Assembly: GCA_025618425.1 (NCBI GenBank)
Contig: CM046846.1
Location: forward strand, 26,914,499-26,978,498
Source: Heliocidaris tuberculata
Lineage: Eukaryota > Echinodermata > Echinoidea > Camarodonta > Echinometridae
DNA: 64,000 nucleotides
Direction: 5' to 3'
Shown: piece by piece, positions 47,759 to 59,300 of the stretch
Layout of the letters: every line of letters starts with the position of its first letter
How positions within the stretch are numbered: the stretch's first letter is position 1
The notes under the pieces: generated by a model
Told to the model about the DNA's origin: nothing
The model's input: the letters and a program-made list of their open reading frames with translations, nothing else
The model's database searches: none
Made by a program: the position numbers and the translations under genes

Positions 47759-48431
47759 CAACTGTCTTTCGACTGTCTGCTGGAAATTGACTTCAAGACC
47801 ATTCACTGGACAACTGACCTTCCCAACATCTGCAGGCTGATTGACCTCCAGACAATCGGCAAGACAGTTCAGGTCATCTAAGGACAATGCAAGATTAACC
47901 AGTAAGTCATCTGTAGGACAATGAACTATCAACCTTGAGACCATCTGCAGGACAATGCTTCAGATCATCTACTGGAATGTTGACAATAATGAGGAAAACT
48001 GACTGTCAAGGCCATGAAGAAAGACAGTGGATTAGCAGACAGTGGAGTAGTGGACTGTGGGTCAGTCAGTGAAGCTGCTGAAGGTCATCCAAGGATCTGG
48101 AAATGGGAGACAATTCAGACAAAGATTTTTTTTTTTTTTTTTTTAAAGAGGATAACTCTAAAACTTAGTCCAAAAGGTTCTTGTGGACTTTTAGTCTTAT
48201 AAAGCTTTGATTTCACACTTGTTCAACTGAGCTAAATCTCTCACCAAAATACAGAAAATTCTGTATATTGCAGCCACCTACAAGGGTACCCTGCAAAGTG
48301 ACCCTCCTGAACTCGTCTACATGTCTGTAAGTCTGTTCTAGAGGTGGATGTAAGGCAACAACGAGGCAAGAATCCAACATCCCAATCAACACACATTCTT
48401 GTGGCAAAAATTATTTTCCCCAAGAAAAAAA

Positions 48432-48437
48432 AATAAA
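48432..48437 (+). terminator. Candidate GUF1 polyadenylation signal
   Basis: AATAAA about 675 bases after the GUF1 stop. Other AATAAA sites follow at 48842 and beyond, so the actual end is uncertain. Confidence 0.35.
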
Positions 48438-49060
48438 GAATTCCAAGGTTTAAAAACAAAGTAGTATCATAAAAATTCAATAATTTTTGTTACAAAACTT
48501 TCACTTTGCAATATATAGCATTTCTTTGCCCTATGAAGAACCCAATAGTGGTAATTGATTATGAATTCAATAAGAAATATACGGAAAACTGAACTATTTA
48601 AAGTTTTTTAGTTTCACTTTCATTCAGTAAAGCACATTGATAAAATTATGGGACAAATCTTAATCCGCGATATCATTTTGACCCATCTTTGGCAAACATG
48701 TAATGTTTTGTGATATACTGGTACTGTGATAATGCAGATTTATAGGAGTACCAAATACTGGAAACATTTGCCTTCTTCGATCCTACTTTCTATAAAATCA
48801 ATCAATGTAAACTAATATAAAATTGACATGTACTGAAGAAAAATAAATATACAAATAAAAATTAACTTATTTTGAATACTACAGTCTTTGCTATGAATTC
48901 CTTGCATTTCCAAATTCATGTCTTCATAGAAGGGTCATGAAGAGTTTAATCAAGATATTTTGTAACTAGTACGGCAATGCCAAGTTTGATCATGATGATG
49001 ATTTACAGCATATATGTATTTCCCCCTATTTCTATGAACAGACTGTTGACAAAAATATGA

Positions 49061-49611
49061 CATTAAAGTGTACCAACCACCTGAAAAAAGAATTTGCATA
49101 CCGCTAGGAAGTATAAAATTAACCTCAAAGAAATTAATCTGAAATTCTATAGGTCAACAGTTTAGGAGTATGAAGGAAATAAAGGATAACATGAAGGTGC
49201 TTGCGCGAAACCCAACCTCCGAGTTGGGTTCCGCGAGAGCCCTTATCTTGGCGAGCGCGTACGGGTGTGTTGAGTAGTCTACTCACGAGTCGCTTTTATG
49301 CTTATAGAGAGTATAATTAATCTTGTAATATCTCTTTACAGAAGTGATATTCGTGATAACATGAAGGTGCTTGCACGGAACCGAACCTTCGAGTTGGGTT
49401 CCGCGTGAGCCCTTATCTTGGCAAGCGTGTACGGGTGCGTTGAGTAGTCTACTCACGAGTCGCTTTTATGCTTATAGAGAGTATAATCAAACTTGTAATA
49501 TCTCTTTATAGAAGTGATTTTCGAAGCCCATATTTGGAATATAGTAGAATGACATGGAACCTCTGACATACAGAGTAAAATATTTTTTGGTGATTGGTAC
49601 CCTTTAATATG
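49061..49611. mobile_element. Inverted-repeat element carrying a tandem duplication
   Basis: CATTAAAGTGTACCAACCAC at the left mirrors GTGATTGGTACCCTTTAATA at the right. A related head, ATTAAAGGGCACCAGTCACC, occurs at 22215. The interior is mostly two 170-bp direct repeats listed separately. Confidence 0.65.
49185..49523 (+). repeat. Two tandem 170-bp units
   Basis: Unit 1 (49185-49354) and unit 2 (49355-49523) share about 90% identity. Each starts GATAACATGAAGGTGCTTGC, has a hairpin around GAACC...GAGTTGGGTTCC, then GAGTAGTCTACTCACGAGTC and GTAATATCTCTTTA. No open frame and no known RNA recognised. Confidence 0.85.
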
Positions 49612-49982
49612 AATGCTGTAAATCTTCTTTTCTCAAAAAAATGAGAAAATTCCATATCCCTAGAACCCTGCATCAGCCCTAGATGATGGAGATAATGATT
49701 TGAGGTACAAGTTTAGGGGGAAATTGAGTGGAGAGGGGAAGAGAGAGAGAGCTCTGAAGGTCCCTGCCATGTTTTATACATGAATGTAAATGAAGAGAAA
49801 ACTCTGTGTGTGTGAAAAAGACAGTGAAATAGAATAGCGTCAAAATTGGACTGAGTTATGAGATCTGCATACATGGGAGTATTACACCTCCATTTTCATT
49901 AAGTATAGAATAAAACATTCATTACTTTATATCGGAATTCAATAGGGGAAATACTCATAAAAAAAGAATCTAATGATGTTGT

Positions 49983-50126
49983 ACAGTCAAACCTGTTTTT
50001 AGCACTACCTGTGTATAACTTTTGCTACCTGTGAGTGCTGATTCTTATCGAAATGTGTATTAAAGTAACCTGTTCTTAAAGACCACTTCTTTTATCTCCC
50101 TCATGGGGTAAACAGGTTTCACTGTA
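49983..50126. mobile_element. Short ACAGTC-family element
   Basis: It begins ACAGTCAAACCTGTTTTTAG and ends AACAGGTTTCACTGT. It is a shorter relative of the elements at 24191 and 39538, 80 bases past the NAXD stop. Confidence 0.7.
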
Positions 50127-50207
50127 CATCTCTACACATTTCAAAGTGCTTTGAAAGTGCTTTGAAAACATACTGATATATTTACCATTTTCACCCATGT
50201 GAACAAT

Positions 50208-50379
50208 TCACTCGTAAGTCTCATATAGAGTTGCAAACACGGGCTGTATTTCTGGTAACATCTCTGTCGTGGTCATGCCTCTTCCGTTCTTCTCAAAGGC
50301 TCTACTTGAACACCGCTTGGTTAGCAAGCAAGCACCGTACGCTGCACACAGGGTAGGGCCAAAGATCTTCAGGTATTCA
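50208..50379 (-). CDS. NAXD: NAXD exon 9, C-terminus
   Basis: 172 bases with TGA at 50210-50208. It encodes [20 protein letters not shown] and [13 protein letters not shown], matching human GACSLTRQCNHQAFQKHGRS and TTTTDMIAEV. The phase fits exon 8 exactly. The acceptor TTTAATTCAG is preceded directly by a LINE (ATT)n tail. Confidence 0.93.
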
Positions 50380-53300
50380 CTGAATTAAATAATAATAATA
50401 ATAATAATAGTGGCTACTTGTATAGCACACAGGTCCACCTTTCGATGCTCATGGCGCTTAGAGAAAAATACATACAGAATTCTCCTGGACATAGTAAATT
50501 AAAATATTGCAATAATTACAAGGAAGAGAACAAATACGTTTTCAGTTGTGATTTAAATGTTTCTGTTGACGACAGTTGACGTAATTGTAGAGGGAGTTCA
50601 TTCCAGAGTTTCGGACCCATAGCTGAAAAAGCCCGATCGCCCCAAGCATGTTTTATTCTAGGTGTATGAAGCAACAATTTGTCTGATGAAGAGCGAAGAC
50701 TTCGTGTGGGATTGTATTTGGAAATAGAGTTGCGCAGGTATGTGGGGGAAAGAGAGTAAACTGAATGATGTACTAGTAACAGAATTTTAAAGATAATCCT
50801 TTTGTCAACTGGCAGCCAATGAAGAGAACGGAGAATTGGTGATATGGAATCAGATTTTTTAGTGAATGTTAACAGGCGGGCTGCAGAATTTTGTAGTCGT
50901 TGAAGTTTTGTGACATCTTTTTTTGGAAGGTTACAGAACAACGCATTAGGAAAATCTAAACGAGAAGAAATTAAAGCATGGATCAAGATCTCGGCCGCAG
51001 GTTTGGATAAACACTTTCTTATGAAACTAAGATTACGTAGTTGATACCTTACACTCTGTTGAACATGTGTTATATGACTGCGAAAGGACATTTCCTGATC
51101 AAATATAACACCCAAATTACGAGCTGTTTTTGATGGAGTGATACAAGTGCTACCAATATGGAGATGACATGATTGATAGTCGACCTTGCGTAACATGTGC
51201 TTTGAACCTAATAATAAAAACTCAGATTTATCATCATTCAGCTTAAGGCCATTAGATATTAGCCAGGATTTTAGTTCTTCTAGACATGTTTCAAGTTTTG
51301 CAACAGCTGATGACAGTGAAGACACTGTAGGTTTAAAAGATAGATAGATTTGTATATCATCAGCGTAACAATGGTAACTGATACAATGTTTGTGAAGTAT
51401 CTTGCTGATTGGTTGTATATAAAGAGCAGTGGTCCTCCAACCGAACCCTGGGGTACACCATACTTCATGGTAGTTTTACCAGAGGTAGAATTACCAATTT
51501 TAACATACTGAGATCGTACAGAGAGATATGATATAAACCAATCAAGGACGGTACCCTTTATACCTAATGATTTAAGCCTTTGAATCAGGATGGTGTGATC
51601 TACTGTATCGAAAGCTGAGCTCATATCTAGCATAATAAGAGCAGTAATATTACCGCAATCCAATTCTCTAAAAATACCATCTGTTAAGTTGACAAGTAGT
51701 GTTTCCACACTATGACCAGGCTTGTAGGCAGATTGACATGGGTCAAACAATTCATTATCTTGTAAATATGCTGTCAGTTGTGAGAAAACAACCCGTTCCA
51801 GCAGTTTACTCAAAAAGGATAAGTTTGAGATTGGGCGGTAATTTTTGAGACACTCCTGATCTAAGCCCGATTTCTTCAAGGTTGGATGGATGACAGCTGA
51901 TTTACAAACCTGTGGGACAACACCTGAACTAAGGCTAGCATTTATAATGCTTATGATGACAGGTACCATGACTGTGCTACACTTCTTAACCAAATCTGTT
52001 GGGAATGGATCAAGCTCACATGACTTGTTTGGTGAGTTCTTGATAAATGTTTCCATCTCACTAATAGTGACCAACCGAAACTCACTCAACTCTGATTCGA
52101 CTTCACAAACAGTGTCATCTAACTGTACAACATGAGTTTGGAAGCACTGTCGGATTGTTAGAATTTTATCAACAAAATATTGATTCTTTAGGACAAAGGA
52201 AAATAGAGTGATAAAGGTTATCATTATCTATTAAACATCCAAGAACTTTTTTCCTCATCCAATGTCCGCAAAGTACAGTAAAACCTCATTGTAACAAACT
52301 CTTTAGGACAAAGGAAATTCTTCTATATTGAAATCTCTTTATTTCAGGGCAGGCAAAAAACACTAGAAATAAAAGAAATTGCAACTGGCAAAATTAACTT
52401 TTTATTAGGGGAGTTTGTTAAAACGCTATTCTTTATATCGAGATTCCACTGTGCGTGTAGTACTAAATGGCACAATTGTAGTACTCCAAATCAAGAATCT
52501 CAACTTAAACTGAAATATTTTGTAAGTAAGTCTTACAACACAAGCTCAGAAACGTGAAACAGATACAGATTCTTCTTGCTTAGTAATTTAATCCACACAC
52601 AAGAAAACATCAATTACTCCATATATGCACATTGTTAAATTTCCTTTTCAATGGTGGTTTCACAATTTCCATTGATTACGGCTTTTATGATTTTATGATA
52701 GCGGTTCAGTGAGGTACATAAATGAGGAAAGGGAAGCTAGATAATATAGAGAGGGAAGATATAAGAGAATTGGGACAGACCAGAAAAGGAAGAGAGAAGG
52801 GGAAATGAAGCAATTTGGAGGTCTGACAAGATCAGAGCTTCTTGAATTGAACTGTGATTTGAAGCTGCCTCATGATGTATGGACACACATCAAGGAATTG
52901 GGCATCTACAGGAAGCCTGCTACACGGCGTGGAACAAGAGGTGGTAGGAGGAAGAGCAAGAAGAGTGATGGACTTTCTACACCTACTGGCAGTCCTCGAA
53001 GCGATTCACATGGACAGACGACCCTGAAAGCATGTCTTTGGAATAGTCAGTCAATCCGCAACAAGAGCGACTTACTGTGTGATTCAATTATCGATAACAA
53101 CTATGACATCACCTTCATAACGGAGACTTGGCTCAAGGAGGATGACCGGGTCATCCTTGGTGAGATTTGTCCTCCTGGTTTCTCCGCTCTCAGTCTTCCG
53201 CGAAAAACTTCACGTAGGGGTGGAGGGATCGCTGCAGTATATGACAGCAGTCTAAAGCTGAAGGACTGTTCCGATACTCTCCCGGAAGCTAGCTCATTTG

Positions 53301-56300
53301 AATTTGCTTTATTTAGAAACCCCAACGTGAACTTCCTGGTTATCTACAGACCTCCTTCTGGCTCAGTGCCATCTTCTACGTTTTTTGAGGAATTCGAGGA
53401 GGTCCTCAGCTGTGCCGATTTGCTGCCGAACAGACTGGTGGTCATGGGGGATTTTAACTTCCATATGGACTGTCCTAGTAAGCTGGAGGTGAGAAATATG
53501 AACTCGTTGCTGACCTCGCTTGGCTACAAGCAGCTTGTTCAAGGGCCTACACATCGTCTTGGACATACCCTTGACCTCATCATCGTTAAGGACAGTGACA
53601 CTCTCATTACGACATGCTTCGTAGATCAGATTCTGCACTCTGATCACTCCATGATAAAGTTTGATCTTGATCTGAAGAAATCAGCTCCTTCTAGTGACAT
53701 TCGTGTTCTCCGGAAGTTTAAGTCAATAGATCACGAGCAGTTCTCTCAGGATCTATCCAACAGAATGAACTCAATTATGGATTGTGACAGTAGTAACATC
53801 GATGATCTTGTGCTTCGGTACAACGAAGCTTGTCGTGAAGTTCTTGACGCTCACGCCCCCGCAACTACAAGGACACTGTCAGTTCGGGTAAAGCCTAGCT
53901 GGTACACCGATAAAGTGATGGAAGCTCGACGTGCCCGACGGCGTGCAGAGAGACGCTGGCGCAAGACAAAGTCAAATACTGATCGCAGACTGTATATTGA
54001 AGCTCAGCGGACTGTATGTGATGTGGTTGTCTCTGCCAAGAAAGACTATTATCATGACAGACTTTCTTCATGTAATACCAAGGACATGTATAAGACTGTC
54101 AATGAATTGCTTAATGTCAGTAGTAATGTTCTTCCTGTATGTACAAACTCTTCTGATCTTGCTGAAGATTTTTCAAATTACTTTGTCAGTAAGGTATCTA
54201 AAATTAGGGGCGATATAGAGAGCACTGTTCCAACAAAACGTAATGTTCCTACTGTATCCTCAAACACATGTGAACCTGACTCAACTTTTTCTCAGTTTGA
54301 TTTTGTGAGTGAAAATGTCTTGCAGTGTATGATTTCTAAATGTCCTTCCAAATCTTGTACTTTGGATCCCATGCCAACATGGCTGGTTAAGAAACATTTG
54401 CCAGTTCTACTTCCAGTACTGTTACGTATCGTGAATCTATCACTGTCTACCGGTGTTTTCCCAGAGAGACTTAGATCGTCTATCATTACACCAGTATTGA
54501 AGAAGTCCTCTCTGGACAAAAATGATTTAGGTAGTTACAGACCTGTTTCCAACATACCATTTTTAGGCAAATTAATTGAAAAGGCTGTTTCTAAACAGGT
54601 GTCCGACTTTGTCAACCGTAATGATTTGCTTGATCCTATGCAGTCTGCATATCGCGTGGCACATAGTACTGAGACTGCACTCATTCGACTGCAGAATGAC
54701 GTACTTTGTGCAATCGACAACAGGCAAGCTGTTTTCTTATTAATGCTGGACCTCTCATCCGCCTTTGATACGGTGGACCACACAATTCTCTCTCATAGGC
54801 TGGCCGATGACTTCGGTCTACGAGATAATGTCCTCTCCTGGTTCAAATCGTATCTTAGCAACAGGTCTTGTAGAGTCCATGTCAATGGATCATTCTCCAG
54901 TGACAAAAGGTTGGAATTTGGGATACCGCAAGGGTCAATTGTTGGGCCACAGTTATTTACATATTACATTAGGTGTATTGGTAACATCATCAGCCAGCAT
55001 TCAGTTCAATACCATGTGTATGCTGATGACATCCAGATGTTTACCATTTTTGATCCTACCAAGCCTGGAGATGCAGCTTGCGCATACTACCGTATCTCGA
55101 AGTGCTTAGAAGACATACAATCATGGCTTGTCAGTAATAAATTGAAGTTGAATTCCGGTAAAACTGAGTTCTTCATTGCTGCATCATCCACCGACTTGAA
55201 TCGGTTCAATGACCTTTCATTTTCTATTGATGATCTAGACATCCCAATGTCTTCAACAATCAAGGATCTGGGTGTTGTCTTTGATAAGGAAATGAAAATG
55301 TCTGACCATGTAACAAACCTGTGTCGTACCCTCAATTGGCAAATTTACAACCTCAATCGCATCAGGGGGTACTTAAATAAAGACACTTGTCATAATGTTG
55401 TTAGAGCACTTGTGCTATCCAGGCTTGACTATGGTGGATGTTTGCTTGGGGTCATCAGTAAACAGGACCTGGGCAGACTTCAACGTCTTCAGAATAAGTG
55501 TGCTCGTCTAATATGTCAAAAACCAAAATGGTCCCACGTCACTCCATTACTCAATGAACTTCACTGGCTTCCCGTTTCTAAGAGAATACAATACCGTATA
55601 CTGGTTCAGACTTACAAATCACTGTCAACCACACTTCCTCAATACATCTCCTCACTCTTTCAGCAACAGAGAACATCATATTCTCTTCGTTCTACCTCTG
55701 CTCCTTCCTATGTCATTCCAAAATCCCGAAAACAGGCTGGCTTCAAGTCCTTTCAGTCACTTGCTCCACAACTTTGGAACAGACTCCCCGCATCTCTCCG
55801 TAATAGCACATCACTTGACATCTTCAAGAAACATCTAAAAACTTACTTATACAATTCTTAATTTACTTGAATAGACTTTAGGTGACAGCGCCTTGTATCC
55901 TTTGGAAAAGGCGCTATATAAATCCAATTATTATTATTATTATTATTAGAGGAGACGAGTGAGAGAGATAATGAGGAGAGACAGAGGGAGAGATAGATGG
56001 CAGATTGAGAGAAAAGTAGATATTGTTTAGGGAGAGGAGATGGACATAATGAAGAAAACGAGGAGACAGAGAATAAGAGAGAGAGAGTGCAACTTACTTC
56101 TTGATATTTGCTCTTTGCTGACAAGCCTGATGAGCCCAGAATGTGAACACACCCATCGTTCCTGATAAGATATCTCCCTGACCTCCACATCTCCTGGGAC
56201 TGCCTTCTCCACAGCACACCAGAACTAATCACAAGCATATAGAATTGCATACCGTTTCATGCACACTTCAAGTACTATTATCATAAGATTTGTAAATAAA

Positions 56301-59300
56301 TTAACATATATAAATATTTCAAGAAAAAAGAACAGGCTAATTCAAAACATAGTAAAGTCCAAATGACGATAAAAACCAACTTGATAAAATTTTTGAAAAT
56401 GTCAATTGTAAAACAAAAGGGACCTCTATTAGAGTTGAAGCTAAACACAAACTTGACTTTCAAACAATCAGAATCACCCATTTAGGACTTGCATTAAAAT
56501 GCAACTCACTGAGAGACCCCAGATAAGGAAAAAATTTGGCCAGACTTCAAATTGTTCTAGAATGCCCTCCCTCAAGTGACTCGGTAATGAATGAGTCTGT
56601 TTTAAACCTGAAACACTAAAATTAGGAAGTTTAAATGTACCTACCATTGTGTCCATCTGAAATGATGTCATTCTCTCCTTTCCTGACCACTGTCACATGA
56701 CCCAGAGATCTGCTTAGTTCCATTACATCGGCAAGGGGCTCAGCTGGGTTAACGTCTGATCCAACCTGTGAACACAATATAATGACATCCATCGCATAAA
56801 ATCTACTTCACTTTTAAGCCCATTCCATATTATACAATGCGACTACCATTGGATTTTTGTAAGCACAATAGCATTTCACTTCAAACATGTAAAATGATAA
56901 GAATGAAGAGCTTACATGTATCTTAGTCATAAGAAAAATAAAATGGAAAAAAAATACTATGTCACATTTGGAGTTGACAATTAGGGTTACCAATAATATC
57001 TATAAGGATAACAACAAAATCAGTCCATGCAATAAAACTATTGCATATGAGCAAATCAGTAATGAAGGCTCATTTGCATAAATCAGTGAGTATCATACAT
57101 TTTCTACATGTAGACTGTTATTATCATTAGTGTTATCATATCACTGATATGTTGACCAACACTGAAACTGACAAACTTACCACACTCTTGAAGAGATGTT
57201 TAAACTCCACCACATTGGGAGTGAGGATGGCTTGCCTGTAGTCACGGATCAAGTTGGGAGCTTGAGTTAGGAGGAATACTCCATCCTAAGAAAGAGAGAG
57301 AAATGAAGGGAGGAGCTACATATCAAAGATATCTCTAAGCATAGATCAAGGTGTCAAAATTGACAAACTGAATGTCAATACTACATATTAATTTTTTACC
57401 AGAGCTCCTATATGGCTTGTACACATCATCCAGGTACTCCCTGTTTTAAATCTGTATGAACGGTTTTGAGCTTAGGATCCCCCAGTTCAAAAAGCACATC
57501 TATATCGAATGACATAATGCACCGCCTCATGCAACAAAAAGAAAATGTCATTCCATCTCCCTGATCGACACTATCTCGAACACCTGCACAATGTTTCATG
57601 AATGACTTATTAAATGCTGGAATATACCTATTCCAACAAAAACAACAACAAATCATCATGATCTAGCTATATGTATGCAACATTAACCTACATGTATATT
57701 GTGCAATAGATAAGTAATTACTCTGATCAATGAACAGTGTCTTAGAAGTTTTACTTACAGCATCAATAACTAGTGGCAGTTCCAGTTCTTTGGCTTCAGC
57801 TATTACACTCTGGTCAGGAAAAATTATGACAAAACAAAATTAGACAAACATAGTGCTTTAAGTTACCAATTCATAATCATGTTGAGAGAATGTATTATCC
57901 AAAAGCTTGCTGAAATACAAGATGATTCAACATTCTATGTAATGTTAAGTAAGAATATTGCTAATCTTTTGTAATGAACATTTACCTAAATAACATGGGT
58001 AAATACATGGATGGATGGCTGCACTCAGTTTTACCTTCACAGCGCATATGGTCTCATGAGGGCACAACATACAAAAGGCAAATATTTTCATCCTATAACC
58101 TTCGCCTGCTCTAGTAAACAAAGGATAAAAACTATACTACATGTACATCAACCCTTAAAATGTTATTCTCTCTATGGCTATCTCCAAATTTTCTCCAGAA
58201 AATGTTCATTAAATTTGAGGAAAGAGAGGGGGAGCTATTTGTAAGCCTACTAGGCTGTAACAGCAGTTCCAGGGGCCAAAATATATGATGTGACATTTGC
58301 TCCGGCTACAACTGCTCTGGGCTTTATTTCATCCAAGATTAAGGGCTAGGGTTAATGTTACAATTGGGTATGGGGTGAGGTTTAGGGTTACGCTCAAGAA
58401 TGGGAATAGTGCTTGGTCTAAAGGTTAGTTAGGACTTTGGTTAGTTCAGGACATATACCAGGAAGCAATAGTCACTACAGCATACTGTAAAACCAGAAAT
58501 TTTTGTGAATTTCGTGAGTGGTCGAGATTCGCGAAAGTTTCATGCCGTGAAATAATAAAATCACAATTGAAAAAACGTAAAGTTACTGCCATTCACGATA
58601 GTTTCTTGCTGCAAAATTGGCTGTTAAACAATTTGCGAAAGTTTCTTGCTACAAAATTGGTGGTCCTTAACAATTCGCGAACGTTTTATGTCGCGAAAGT
58701 TTCTCGTTTTACAGTATGTCATACAACCCCAAAATCGCCTGAACCTCAATTTCTTTCGAGTGTTGCATTAGATGTTGTATACCTTGACTTTGTCTAGGAG
58801 TGCCTGGTCCCTTCCTAGTCCAGGACCAATCACAACAGAGTGCATCCTGGGTAACCACTTCTTCATCTCCTCCACACTGTCTGCAGCATCCCTGTTTGGG
58901 GTCAAAGATCAAGAAATTGGATTACATACTTATCTTACAGTCATTTTGATGGCAGAAATTCATATTCCAATTAAAGTGATGATCATATCACATAAAAATA
59001 TATTAGATTTAATTGTCAAGAAATGCCTTACTGGTTAAAATTAGAAAATTTGGTTTTGCAATTGTAGCCAGAGCATGTATCACAGAAGCTGAAAAACATT
59101 TGAATTTATCATTTTCCTTACTTACTGGGCGATCCATTTAAACATGAAAAAAAAAATATCTCCTTGTATTTCTGCAATATGTTCTGAACATGAACTGTCA
59201 AAGAAGTCAATGATCAAGTTGTGGCTATGATCACTAATTGTTCATTTTTAAACAAACATGTAGACAGGTAAGATTTTCTCTAATTATTAGTTACTTACAG

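Noticed and set aside
51890..52135. Plus-strand open frame over the broken LINE
   Set aside because: It is the antisense shadow of the reverse transcriptase frame.
53363..53647. Minus-strand frames within the intact LINE
   Set aside because: They are antisense shadows of the 1018-residue ORF, without any independent signal.
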